This document shows, in pieces, positions 50,531 to 60,586 of a DNA stretch of 64,000 bases. The translations under genes were made by a program, and so were the position numbers. Under the pieces are notes generated by a model that saw only the letters and a program-made list of their open reading frames with translations, was not told the origin of the DNA and did no database searches. Source of the DNA: Posidonia oceanica (lineage: Eukaryota; Streptophyta; Magnoliopsida; Alismatales; Posidoniaceae). Within the stretch, counting starts at the first letter, position 1. Each line of letters starts with the position of its first letter. The stretch spans positions 35,828,001 to 35,892,000 of the forward strand of contig JAZBRS010000049.1 of the NCBI GenBank assembly GCA_037176725.1, in the 5' to 3' direction.

Positions 50531-51160
50531 AGTTTAAACAAATTTCGATAGAGGTAAAGAATCCCTGTTAGAATTCGGCAGTTTAACGGCCGAATTCAGT
50601 TTAAATAGATTTCGGCAACGGTGAAGAATCCCTTTTAGAATTCGGCAGTTTAACAGTCAATTTCAATATACACAGAATTCGACGGTTATACTGCCGAATT
50701 CTAACAGGGAAAAAAAAACAAGAATGTTACATATGCATTCAAACATCTACAGAATTCACCTATTGTTATAAACATTTAGACACATATACATTTCACCTGA
50801 ACATATCTAAACCGATTTCAATACTTTAAACACTCAAATCAGTACAGACATATACATTCAAATCAAAGAACAGATCAGAACAACTTAAACAAATCATTAC
50901 AAACATTAAAGTTCCCACGTATAAACTTGTTTATCCCAATCTCTGCCCAAGAATAGATCAAAACTCAAACTGAATATATAAACTTAAACAAACATATACA
51001 ACTTAAACAGATCAGAACTTAAACTGAGATCAAAATTCAATGTTAACTGTTGTTACAAATATATATATTCAAATCAAAATGTTTAATACATATTCAAATC
51101 AGTTCAACCAACAACTTAAACATATATATTCAAATCAAAGATGTACAATACATAAAAATA

Positions 51161-53357
51161 TCAAATAAATGCAGGTGGCCATTTTCTTTTCTTCTTTCCA
51201 CTACGACCCTTTCCTCGACCACGTCCACGTGCTTGGCTTGGTCCTACATCCATTTCTTGAGTTACGCCACCTTCCTCATTGTCGGAGTTGGAGTTATCTT
51301 CATCATTAAAGAAGATGTGTGTGTTAGCTTGACGGAGAATCTGCGTGATATCACCCTCTCCTTCTAGCTCATCATCTCCATACTCCTCTTCTCCTTCTGC
51401 CTCCACATCTGTCTCAGGTGGAATATATGGGATGCTGCTCGACACCCCTCCTTGACTTAAACCTGTTTGTGTGAAGGTATAGTCGTAGTACTAGGAGATA
51501 TTCAAATCAGTAAAGCAGTCCAATATTTTTTGATGCATGCTCACATGATATCTTTGCATCATATCTGGATCATGACTGTGAGTCTGCATAACCTCCTCCA
51601 CGTTTTGACGAATATCATACATAGTATGGACCTACATTGGAAAAATTATTCATATAAGTAAGAAAATTAAATTTTCCTTTAAGTGCAAAAAATATTAACA
51701 AAACTAAATTTTATCAATCGTCTCTCAACACGACCGCGAGGACGGTAACTAATATCTGGCGGTGTTGGTCTGCTAATCATCCACCGACGTGTAATGTTCT
51801 AATACCATACCAAGTATGTTCTCGTGGTCTCCTCTGGATTATTTGACAGATCCTCCCTCTGAGTCTGTATATGATTTCTTCTATTTTCCCAGTCGGTGAT
51901 ATAATGTCTGTGCTCGTGGGACCAATTAATTTCTGGTCTTCCTTGTGCTTTTCGAATTTAAACAATCGGCATGTTATTGGGTATGTGCTGCAAGAGACCA
52001 AACTGTCGCATAACCCTGTCTAGAACGTATCTTGCCACACACTCAAAGGATGTAATCCAGGTTTGAGCAAGCCAGATGTCAAACCCATCTCTATAGATGT
52101 GTGGCAAAGAATCCACAAGCGTCTGGTTGTATGGCTACCATATCACCTGTTATAAACAAAATATCTAGTATCAAATTGAATATCAATAACACAAATATAA
52201 ATGAATTAAATGTAATATACTTTATCAATTTGTACCTGATCAGCTTGTTGCATGTCGAACTCATTTCTGTAGAAATCAAGCTGATGTGACTTGACATTCC
52301 TCTTCCAAGTACGTGGCACAAGCCATCTACACCCTAAAGGAGCAAAACGATCTGCTGGAGCATATGCCATTAACCTTGTAGGCCTTCCAACATGAACGTG
52401 CTCCCATGCCCATATCTGTTGAAATTTTAAATAATTGCATCAATATAATTAACATAATCATAGTAACTAATTAAACTCTTTATACCTGTAGAAGTGTCAA
52501 AAATCCAGAAAGTTGATTACAATGAATCTTAGCAGCATCATCTAGCGAGACATATAAACGGGTCAAAGCTGCAGTCCCCCATGCATACTCGTTACAAGTG
52601 TGGAAGTTCTGGATGAAGAACAAATACTTCAAGTGGACTTTGTTTCCAGTCTTGTCAACAAGAACACTACAGCCTAAGTGATATAAAATCCAAGCACGAG
52701 CAGTAGCTGCAATTTGGAACTCAGTGGCATCCTCAGTCACATAAAAGAATGTCTCCCTCAATCATTTCAACTTCACATAACCTTAATTTCCAAGATCATC
52801 AGGAATCACACCAAAAGCATCAAAACACTTCTATCTCCAATCTCTGCAACTATGTGTAGAAACTGTCCGTCCATCTACTCGAAGTCCAGAAATGATGGCG
52901 ACATCCATCATAGTAACAGTCATCTCGCCGTGGCGTAGGTGGAATGTATGTGTCTCAGGTCGCCATCTCTCCACAAGCGCAGTAAGTAGTGAATGGTCCA
53001 ACTGTACACGACCCAAACGACTCACTGTATCAAAACCTGCATCTATTATATGTTGATGAACACCTTCATGTGTCACTCTCCATCCATTTACATCTTGTCC
53101 ATGCTCTATACACTTTATTAATCCTGGATTATCCTGCAAAATTAAAACATGATAGTTCAATACTTGATAAAAACAGACTAATCTGGAAAATAAAATGAGA
53201 CAATTTCAACCACAATACTTATGTAAGATAATAAGAAAAGTGAATTACATTAAAATAACTTACCATATGTGAATCAAACAGTGATGACTTATGACTCTCC
53301 TGAAGTGTAAGAACTGAAGAATCAACTAGATCGGAAAGCAAATCCTGCGAGGCCGTC
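51161..53357 (-). pseudogene. Plant mobile domain (PMD) protein gene carried by the MULE, broken
   Basis: PMD proteins ('aminotransferase-like, plant mobile domain'; relatives MAIN/MAIL1) act in nuclear silencing and genome stability; PMD genes also occur in transposons. Readable exons on the minus strand: 53264-53357, 52486-53133, 52236-52415 and one from 52146 down, each with GT-AG edges. Family hallmarks: WRPETHTFHLRHGEMTVTMMD, VAIISGLRVDGRTV, ARAWILYHLGC, GTAALTRLYVSLDDA, WAWEHVHVGRP, then an acidic stretch (about 51260-51420) and a basic RGRGRGKGRSGKKKRK tail. In-frame stops interrupt it (for example after CRDWR at 52831-52833, in VIW*PYN, after MPIV, in VWY*NIT), so it is a pseudogene unless exons differ. 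It is downstream of the transposase on the same strand. Confidence 0.82.
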
Positions 53358-53490
53358 TGTATTTCAAAATTTTCATGAGTTAACACCATTTAACAAAATA
53401 AACCTGAGAAATTGAAACAACTTACATATCAATTCAAATAATCATTTAAATTTACATAATCATTTAAATTTACATAATCATTTAACTTAC

Positions 53491-56220
53491 CTACCTACTT
53501 GGACAGGTTGACCTATTGTGTCCAAGTTCCTTACATATACGACATCTCACTCTTCTACCACTGTTTTCATCCATTTCATTTTTGATTCTTGTGGACTTTG
53601 GTCTACCATATTTATGTATTTCTATTGGAGGTAACATGTAAGGAGACACTCACTCTGGCCAATATCTTTTGTCAGGGATTGGATGAAAAATAGGGGTATA
53701 AACTTCCCTATAAGCGGAACTCTGAAAATGACTATCTACCAAATAAGCAGCATGAATGTTTGCATAATTTTGAGAACAAACAGCAAGAACATGTGAATAA
53801 GGTACTCTTCGTAGTTGCATATATGTACAACTACATGTTGTTTCCTCTCCATTCAAGTATATCTCATAATTATTACCATGTGTAGATGTTATTTGGTAAA
53901 CATGACCTTGATACGCTTCAACCCGTAGGTATCTTGCCTTTTCAATAGATTTTTGAAGCATCTCTTCCACCTTTGGTGCAAAGAAGCTGTGCATTTCAAG
54001 ACCATATTTACGTCTTTTTACAAAAAACTTGTTTAGACGTAAAAATGTCATAAGAACCAATGCAGTGATGGGAAGACCGCGAGCACCCCTCAAGACATTG
54101 TTGAAATTTTCTGACATATTTGTTGTCATAATGGCATATCTCCTTCCATTATCAAATGCAAGTGCCCAATAACTTGGATGTTCTTGGTCTACTATCCACC
54201 TATAGCCATCAGGATAAGAATTCTTGATTTCCTCAAGTTTTTTGTAGAACTTAGTCATATTAGCTTCCGCTCCTAACTCATAAAATTTGTCAAGTAACAC
54301 AGGTTCTTTGTGTGCTCTAGCCAAATTTGCCCTCATATGACGTAGACAATGACGATGTACGTGACTCAACTCTGGAGGAAATTGTTCTCGCACAACTGCA
54401 GCCAAACCCGTGAATCGATCACTGATGATACACAATCCTGTTCGATTTGTTATAAGATTTACAATTCGATCTAGAAACCAAGCCTAAATATTTATTCTTT
54501 CCTTCTCCATAATTACAAAAGCTAGTGGAAATAGACTATTATTTGCATCACAACTTGTAGCAATAAGTAATGATCTCTGATATTTTCCATATAAATGTGT
54601 GCCATCTATGGAAATGACGGGCCTACAACTAGGAAATCCAGCAATTGAAGCGCCGAAAGCCCAAAAAACACGGCGAAAACGTTCAACACCAAGTGTTTGG
54701 TAGTCAGATGCAAAATCCACCACTATTCCTGGATTAGATGCTTGTAAAACACTCATGAATCGTCTTAGATCAGCAAACGATTCTTCCTCTCCGCCATATA
54801 TAATTCTCAATGCTTTCAGTCTTGCATTCCATGCCTTCTAGTAAGTAATGTCAATCCTTTTTTCAGTCTTCACCCTTTCCATAATTTCTACTGGAGTAAC
54901 ATTTATTCTTATTTTCACTGATGGAAGTATTAGCCTGTAAACAAAGGTTGAACTGCATTGTTTATGAGTAGATATAAGTTTGGATTGCTACAAGTGTGGT
55001 TTGAGGTATAACTCTTGACTTTGAAGAAAGTCTTTCCCTTAGACACAGATGCATGTAATCTCCATGGACAATCATCTTGTATACACTTCACTGTATACTT
55101 GCTCTTTGAGGATGCAACTATTGTGTACTGCACAAAATGATTTATATGCCATGCTTGCAATGCATGTACTAAGTCTTCTTTGGTGGGAAAAATTTTGTCA
55201 AGCCAAAAAGCATGACCTACATTAGCTGGTACACCATCAACATTTTCATGTACATAACCCTCTTCAGTGTTGAGAAATACAGGATGAACTGCATCTTCTA
55301 TAACTGAATTTTCTATCCAATCCTCATTATCAAATATGTCAGGAAGCTCTTCTAATGGTTCACGGTATTCATTGTTTATGCAATGTTCATCAACATTATC
55401 ATCTGCTTCATTGCTCAATGCTAGTGACATAGAGTGAACAATATTTGTTCCTTCTTCTCTAGGTTGGTCTTCGTCACTTGATAATTCAGCATTCAGACCA
55501 AAATCCCTTGTTTCATTTTGCAAACCATGTTGTTCTAGGTTGTCTTGCACCTGATACGTTGGCAAGTCGAAGTTTGGTTGAGGAAGGGCGCGACTTGAGG
55601 ACCCACCAACTTCATATGTGGACGAATGCACATTGTGATGGTATAGAGAGAACGCACTCCATTGATTTGAAACCCTACGAAAATAATTGACATATTTTAA
55701 CTTCAAAGATATATATGATCATCTTTTTATTTACAACAAAAAAGTAAATTTACCATTATCCATGAAGAAATTGTAATCCTCCAGTTGGTGCCACAGTTTC
55801 AAATCCCGAAGTACATTGAATGAAACTTGGATCAACATCAGAATCCAACATTCGAGTAAAGGTTGCATGTGCATAGTGTGATTGAGATACAGTTCCATAA
55901 TCTATATCTAATTTTTCCACATACACTTCCACAGTAGGTACTTTATCAGTCAAGCTCAACATTACCTCCATCGTATCATCATCTGTGATTTCAACACAAA
56001 TCGACGAGCCATGCAAATGCCACTTACATAATATCTTAATATCATAATAACGTCGATCAAATCCAGTAAGTTGAAACACTTTATTCTTCAAGTCTATTAG
56101 TTTACTTGTACGACGTAAACCGACTACTTTAGAAGTACCACCCTCATATTCTAGAGTTTTTCCATCCATAACAATATTTCCATCCCAATGAACTAATATT
56201 GGTACCATACTATTTACCAT
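53491..56220 (-). pseudogene. MURA-type MULE transposase, with nonsense codons
   Basis: Transposase of Mutator-like elements. Order on the minus strand: N-terminal PB1-like module (55756-56220, WDGNIVMDGKTLEYEGG); probable intron 55675-55753; acidic linker and MuDR zinc-finger/DNA-binding part (54930-55674, SKYTVKCIQDDCPWRLHAS, SNHTC); catalytic MULE domain with VISIDGTHLYGKYQ (54590-54640) and CIISDRFTGL (54410-54435), the D residues fitting the DDE site; SWIM finger CSCTYMQLRRVPYSHVLAVC, where Tyr replaces the expected Cys; CCHC knuckle CRICKELGHNRSTC (53500-53545). Stops: TAA at 55756-55758, TAG at 54838-54840, TAG at 54484-54486, TGA at 53650-53652, plus a frame problem near 54930. Not expected to be active. 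Confidence 0.9.
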
Positions 56221-56229
56221 ATTGTCACT

Positions 56230-57960
56230 ACAAAGTCAAAAAAAACACAAGCATCAGTTAAAAAAAAATGATTGTAAAATGTCAATCGTTGAGTTCATTT
56301 ACTAAAAGAGTTACATTCTAATTCATATAACCTTATCATATGATTTGGGTCCTGTTTGTCTTGTAAATTTATTTTGTATTCTGATAGTAATACAAATATA
56401 TAATCATTGTCAATCCTTCAAGGACCTAGTAAGATGAGATAAAATGAGAAACTGGGAATTTCTAAAAGAGAAGCACCATGCCTATAACATGATGAGATGA
56501 GAAACTACACCTTTTTTTAATATGATTGAAGTTGATTAGTGAGATTTAGTTTGTTAGTTTAAAAACAAAACTAATCTATATATCTAAGGTATTCCTAAAA
56601 CTAGACAGCTAAGAGCTGTCTACCTTTAGGATTAGTGAGTCCTTAGGGGCCGATGTCTACATTCATTTTATTACTGTTCTTAGGACACCTAATGATTTGG
56701 ATAGTTATATGGTTTGTGGGCAAAGGAAAGGGTGATGAAATCCCCACCTCATCTTGTTTAATAGGTGATGCCCCATAGTATATGACTTTTACTGTAATTT
56801 TGGAATGATATGCAATGCTATTGATGAATGCACACATAAATAAAAACATAGTAAAAATTTATGATGCATGATAAGGATTACAAGCATTTAATCGAATACA
56901 ACAACGTAAAAGAAATATGTATGTAAATCAGTCTAAAATGACGAATGATGCATGATTAGCATTTTAAGATACTTTAATTTTGATTATCACTTTCATTATC
57001 GCATTTGTAATTGTTGTATAAGTTCTGTGTAGTTTTTAGGAATTAATGCCAACCTCAACGAGTGAGCGACCACATTCGTGATGATAGGCATTTTAATTAG
57101 TTCAAGTATGATTTTAATATCTAAATCCTAGTCCTAAATTCTAAATCATAATCCCTAATAACCCCCACCTGCAAGAAAACACATTCACAAAAAAAAAGGA
57201 AAACGTGTACCAATGTGAGAGGTGATGAAATCCCCCCACAGCACTCAAAAAACCACATGAAAGGTGATGAAATCCCTTCATGTGGTGCACACACACACCC
57301 GGTGTGCAAAGAATGCATACCTGGCATCTGATATGCGATTTATTATAGTGCGTGTGTGTGCATAGTGCGTCTTGATGTATTATGCAATTATTTTTAATTA
57401 TCCTACTCTTGTATTTAGCAAGTACACATATTCAAAAGCATTTAAAAAGAATAATATGCAAGTACACATATTTATAAGTAAAGCATAATGTAAATGTAGC
57501 CAACTTCCTAAACAAATAAAAGACAAGAAAACTCAACTTCCTAACATAGCAAGACATGGATGTTTACAAGGAAGCAAATGGTTTGTATTAGGAATATTAC
57601 AACTATGGAATATTACATGTTCCTTCGAATTGAATAGTTATAAAAATACTGACAACAATAAAATTTTTGCATGCTAATTATCAAAATACTAAAATTTTCA
57701 TATTGCAAATAAGTTGACATATTGTAAAAAAAAATTTATGACAGAAGTGTGCCAGCCCATTAAATTTTTGCATGCTCTTACAACAAGGTATGAACTTGTT
57801 GGTTTGATCTTTTATTGTCTTCTACATGTATGTAAAGACCCTAGACAAGAAAAACATGCCACATGTAGGAAACCTATTGTTTCACTGCTTGACTCAGATG
57901 CTGTGGGTAACCACGGTAGTGGGGAACTGGAGAATATTACTCACCAACTCAACGACTACT
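56230..57960. other. Non-coding MULE interior with repeated GGTGATGAAATCCC
   Basis: Between the transposase start and the GC-rich island there is no credible coding frame. GGTGATGAAATCCC occurs at 56731, 57221 and 57263, and a partial copy (ggtgatgcccc) is at about 56765. Confidence 0.65.
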
Positions 57961-57963
57961 GGT

Positions 57964-58123
57964 TGCCAGAGTAGGCGCCGGAGTGGGGCCGGAGTAGGCA
58001 CCAGAGTGGGGCCGCAGTGCGCGTGACGGGGTTCGAAGACGCTGAAGTGCGCGGGGGAGGTTAGGGCAGGTTGTGCGCGGGGGAGGTTGCGTGTGGGGCT
58101 GGTGGGGGAGTCGGCCGCAGGTT
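57964..58123. other. GC-rich island at the MULE edge
   Basis: A sharply bounded GC-rich stretch with a direct repeat gtgcgcgggggaggtt at about 58048 and 58073, joined to the right TIR. It could be the transposase promoter/leader or a captured host fragment. I recognise no protein in it. Confidence 0.5.
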
Positions 58124-58133
58124 TTTATCCCTA

Positions 58134-58442
58134 CTAGAATTCGACACTTCAAGTGCCGAATTCTATTTAAAGCGACCGAATTATATTAAACTGAATTCGG
58201 CAGCTATACTGCCGAATTCAATTTAAACAGAACTCGACACTTAAACTGCTGAATTTAGTTTAAACAGAACTCGGCAATATAGCTGCCAAATTCAATCAAA
58301 AAAAATAAAAAAAAACTGACAAACTAGGTGGACACGTGGGGCCCACCTGACACTGTGTCAGAGGCATACTTTTGTAAATATTTTAGATATTGGTTTAATT
58401 TTAGAATTTTTTTAAAAAAACTATTATTTTAAAAAATTAGCC
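58134..58442. repeat. MULE right terminal inverted repeat
   Basis: The inverse of 50224-50530, with the same module order and only scattered differences. Confidence 0.9.
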
Positions 58443-58862
58443 TCTTGATGACCTTGACCTAAATTCCTGACTTGTAAGATGTTGGAAGACAATCGTATTA
58501 GAATAATTTAAAATGTAAACAATTGAACTTGAATCCTTCTTGAATCCAATTGTCAAAAAGCCATAAGCTCACGGTATGACGATCAACAATACAAACTCAA
58601 ACAATAATACTTTTCATGTGTACTCTATGTAAGCGGCCCAGAGGAAAGGAAAGCAAAAGAAACTTTAACTAACCAGTTAACCATAGAACGTGCATTTCAT
58701 CAAATTCAAAGTATCTCAAATATCACCATAATGGTCCCACTTGGTAGCACCACCTTCCATGGAACTCTGTGGCTCCCAACTCAAAGCATCCACCAGTTTG
58801 AGATTTTATCTGAGTTAGACATGACCTAGTGGTGTTGGAAGGAGTTTTAAGATTCTGGGTGC

Positions 58863-58868
58863 CACGTG
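58863..58868. promoter_or_regulatory. G-box (CACGTG)
   Basis: Palindromic CACGTG in the context gccacgtgtag, 158 bp upstream of the LHCA2 ATG. bZIP and bHLH factors (HY5/PIF type) bind this core in photosynthesis genes; binding here is inferred. Confidence 0.6.
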
Positions 58869-58910
58869 TAGCAAGGGCAGGGGCAGAGTGCCACCATCCT
58901 ATCTCTCCAA

Positions 58911-58916
58911 GATAAG
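58911..58916 (+). promoter_or_regulatory. I-box core (GATAAG)
   Basis: GATAAG 110 bp upstream of the LHCA2 ATG; common in light-responsive Lhc and rbcS promoters. Confidence 0.5.
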
Positions 58917-58962
58917 CAAACCCCCTCTCCCCATACATTAAACAGATCCAACCCATCTCACT

Positions 58963-58989
58963 CACCACCACCACCACCACCACCACCAG
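58963..58989. repeat. (CAC)n microsatellite, 9 units
   Basis: Nine perfect CAC triplets in the presumed 5' leader of LHCA2. Confidence 0.9.
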
Positions 58990-59025
58990 TCACAGAAGGA
59001 ACAAACAAGGAGAAAATAAAAAAGA

Positions 59026-60586
59026 ATGGCCTCCCTCTGCGCTTCCTCTGCTGTTGCAACCGTTGCCAGGCAAGTACTCTCCAAACTGAAACTATGCATC
59101 TTAATTTGCCCTTTAGTTTCTGGGTTTCTTTTGGCAACTAATATTGTGGTGATGGTTTCAATTAATGTTTCAGTTCCCAGAATGGATTGGGTGCAACAAG
59201 AGCTTCCTTCTTTGGTGGGAGGAAACTGAGACAAGGGAAGTGGGCAGCTCCCACTGGCCGGAGAGGTCTCTCCGTGGCCGCAGCGGCTGCATCTGAACGG
59301 CCTTTGTGGTTCCCAGGCAGCAACCCTCCAGAATGGCTCGACGGCAGCCTCCCCGGAGACTTCGGCTTCGACCCACTTGGCCTTTGTAAGTCTGCATCGC
59401 TAATTACTCTCACTTGTTTGATCTTGCGTTTCAGTAGTCAGGAATCGCGCCTCTAATATTCTATAAGCACTTTTGTACTCGTTGGATCACACTTGATGTT
59501 TCATAACCACTTATAATCTAACGTAGACGTTGTCAAACGTTGCGCAGTCTTTAATGATCCGTGTGTGAAAGGTTTTCGGTTCAAACTTCTAATACATATA
59601 CATTGACAACAACAAACTAATTAATGTTGCAATCGAACAACAACATGAAACAGCATCCGACCCAGAGAGCCTGAAGTGGAACGTGCAAGCCGAAATCGTC
59701 CACTGCAGATGGGCCATGCTCGGCGCCGCCGGCATCTTCGTCCCGGAACTCCTCACTAAGCTCGGAATCCTCAACACACCGTCATGGTACACTGCAGGAG
59801 AACTCGAGTACTTCACCGACACCACCACTCTCTTCATCATCGAGCTCGTGCTGATCGGGTGGGCGGAGGGTAGGCGGTGGGCCGACATGATCAATCCAGG
59901 GTGTGTCAACACCGACCCAGTCTTCCCAAACAACAAGCTCACCGGCACCGACGTCGGCTACCCAGGCGGGCTCTGGTTCGACCCACTGGGATGGGGGAGT
60001 GGGTCGCCTGAGAAGATCAAGGAGCTGAGGACCAAGGAGATCAAGAATGGCAGGTTGGCGATGTTGGCCGTGATGGGAGCATGGTTCCAGCATATATACA
60101 CCGGGACCGGGCCTATCGACAATCTCTTCGCTCACCTCGCCGACCCCGGCCACGCTACCATCTTCGCCGTAAGTCTCCTTCTTCGCCATCTTAAGTTTAT
60201 CATCTAACATTAAATTGGTACTCATATGTAGTGCAAATAAGAATCATTAGTCAATAGAAGTAGTGCAATGCCTGATGATTAAATGTGGGACATTAGGGAG
60301 CATTAGGCCCGAACACTGGAAAGTGTTCAGTCTGTATTATTTGAGTGCCAGCAAAATCTGGAGCTTGTTGGGCACTAAAACCTGCATCAACCCTAAATAA
60401 AGTAGGACATTGATTGCTTGCACACAAGTAAACAACAGAAATCTGTTTGCTCTTTTGCAAACATGTGTATGGAATTCTGGAGTTTTTTTTTTTTTTTTTT
60501 TTTTTTTTGCAAATAATTCTGGAATATATATGTTGAGGTGCTGATTCTGTGTGCTTGATCTGTCACAGGCCTTCAGTCCCAAGTGA
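59026..60586 (+). CDS. LHCA2: LHCA2, photosystem I chlorophyll a/b-binding protein
   Basis: Light-harvesting antenna protein of photosystem I in the thylakoid membrane, pairing with Lhca3 on the PSI core. Exons: 59026-59069, 59174-59385, 59654-60168, 60569-60586; sum 789 nt, 262 residues, close to the ~257 of Arabidopsis Lhca2. Phases agree only if intron 1 uses a GC donor (AG|GCAAGT at 59070). Residues 1 to about 45 form a Ser/Ala/Arg-rich chloroplast transit peptide. Then [20 protein letters not shown]; helix B with E99, H102 and R104 ([13 protein letters not shown]), His being the Lhca1/2-type ligand at the Chl 603 site where Lhca3/4 have Asn; helix C ([18 protein letters not shown]); helix A ([18 protein letters not shown]); final AFSPK. 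No lesion seen. GC-rich codon use differs from UBA5. Introns rule out a retrocopy. Confidence 0.97.
60483..60508. repeat. Poly-T tract (26 T) in LHCA2 intron 3
   Basis: A homopolymer 60 bp before the last 3' splice site. It could be the remains of an inserted poly-A tail or simple slippage. Confidence 0.8.

Larger units (their letters stand above)
50224..58442 (-). mobile_element. Mutator-like element (MULE), 8.2 kb, with long TIRs
   Basis: The terminal inverted repeats start GGTTAATTTTTTAAAATAAT (left) and GGCTAATTTTTTAAAATAAT (right, inverted) and extend about 300 bp. Flanks TCTTGGTGA (50215-50223) and TCTTGATGA (58443-58451) are a 9-bp target duplication with one mismatch, the Mutator signature. 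Two genes on the minus strand lie between them: a MURA-type transposase (53491-56220) and a PMD-domain gene (51161-53357). Both carry several nonsense codons. The 56230-58120 part is non-coding and includes a repeated 14-bp motif and a GC-rich island. The right end lies about 575 bp upstream of LHCA2. Confidence 0.93.
58452..59025 (+). promoter_or_regulatory. LHCA2 promoter and 5' leader
   Basis: It holds a G-box CACGTG at 58863-58868 and an I-box core GATAAG at 58911-58916, 48 bp apart. This pairing is typical of light-regulated photosynthesis promoters. A (CAC)n run at 58963-58989 lies in the presumed leader, 37 bp before the ATG. No clear TATA box is visible. The MULE boundary limits the uninterrupted host upstream sequence to about 575 bp. 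Confidence 0.65.

Noticed and set aside
50374..50707. CRISPR-like array of short palindromic repeats
   Set aside because: The modules are inverted dyads inside MULE terminal repeats in plant DNA, with no unique spacers of constant length and no cas genes.
51050..51367. Plus-strand frame opposite the PMD gene tail
   Set aside because: Antisense of the acidic and basic tail of the PMD protein; no independent support.
59782..60225. 147-codon frame antisense to LHCA2
   Set aside because: Shadow of GC-rich LHCA2 exon 3; LHCA2 matches its family along its whole length.
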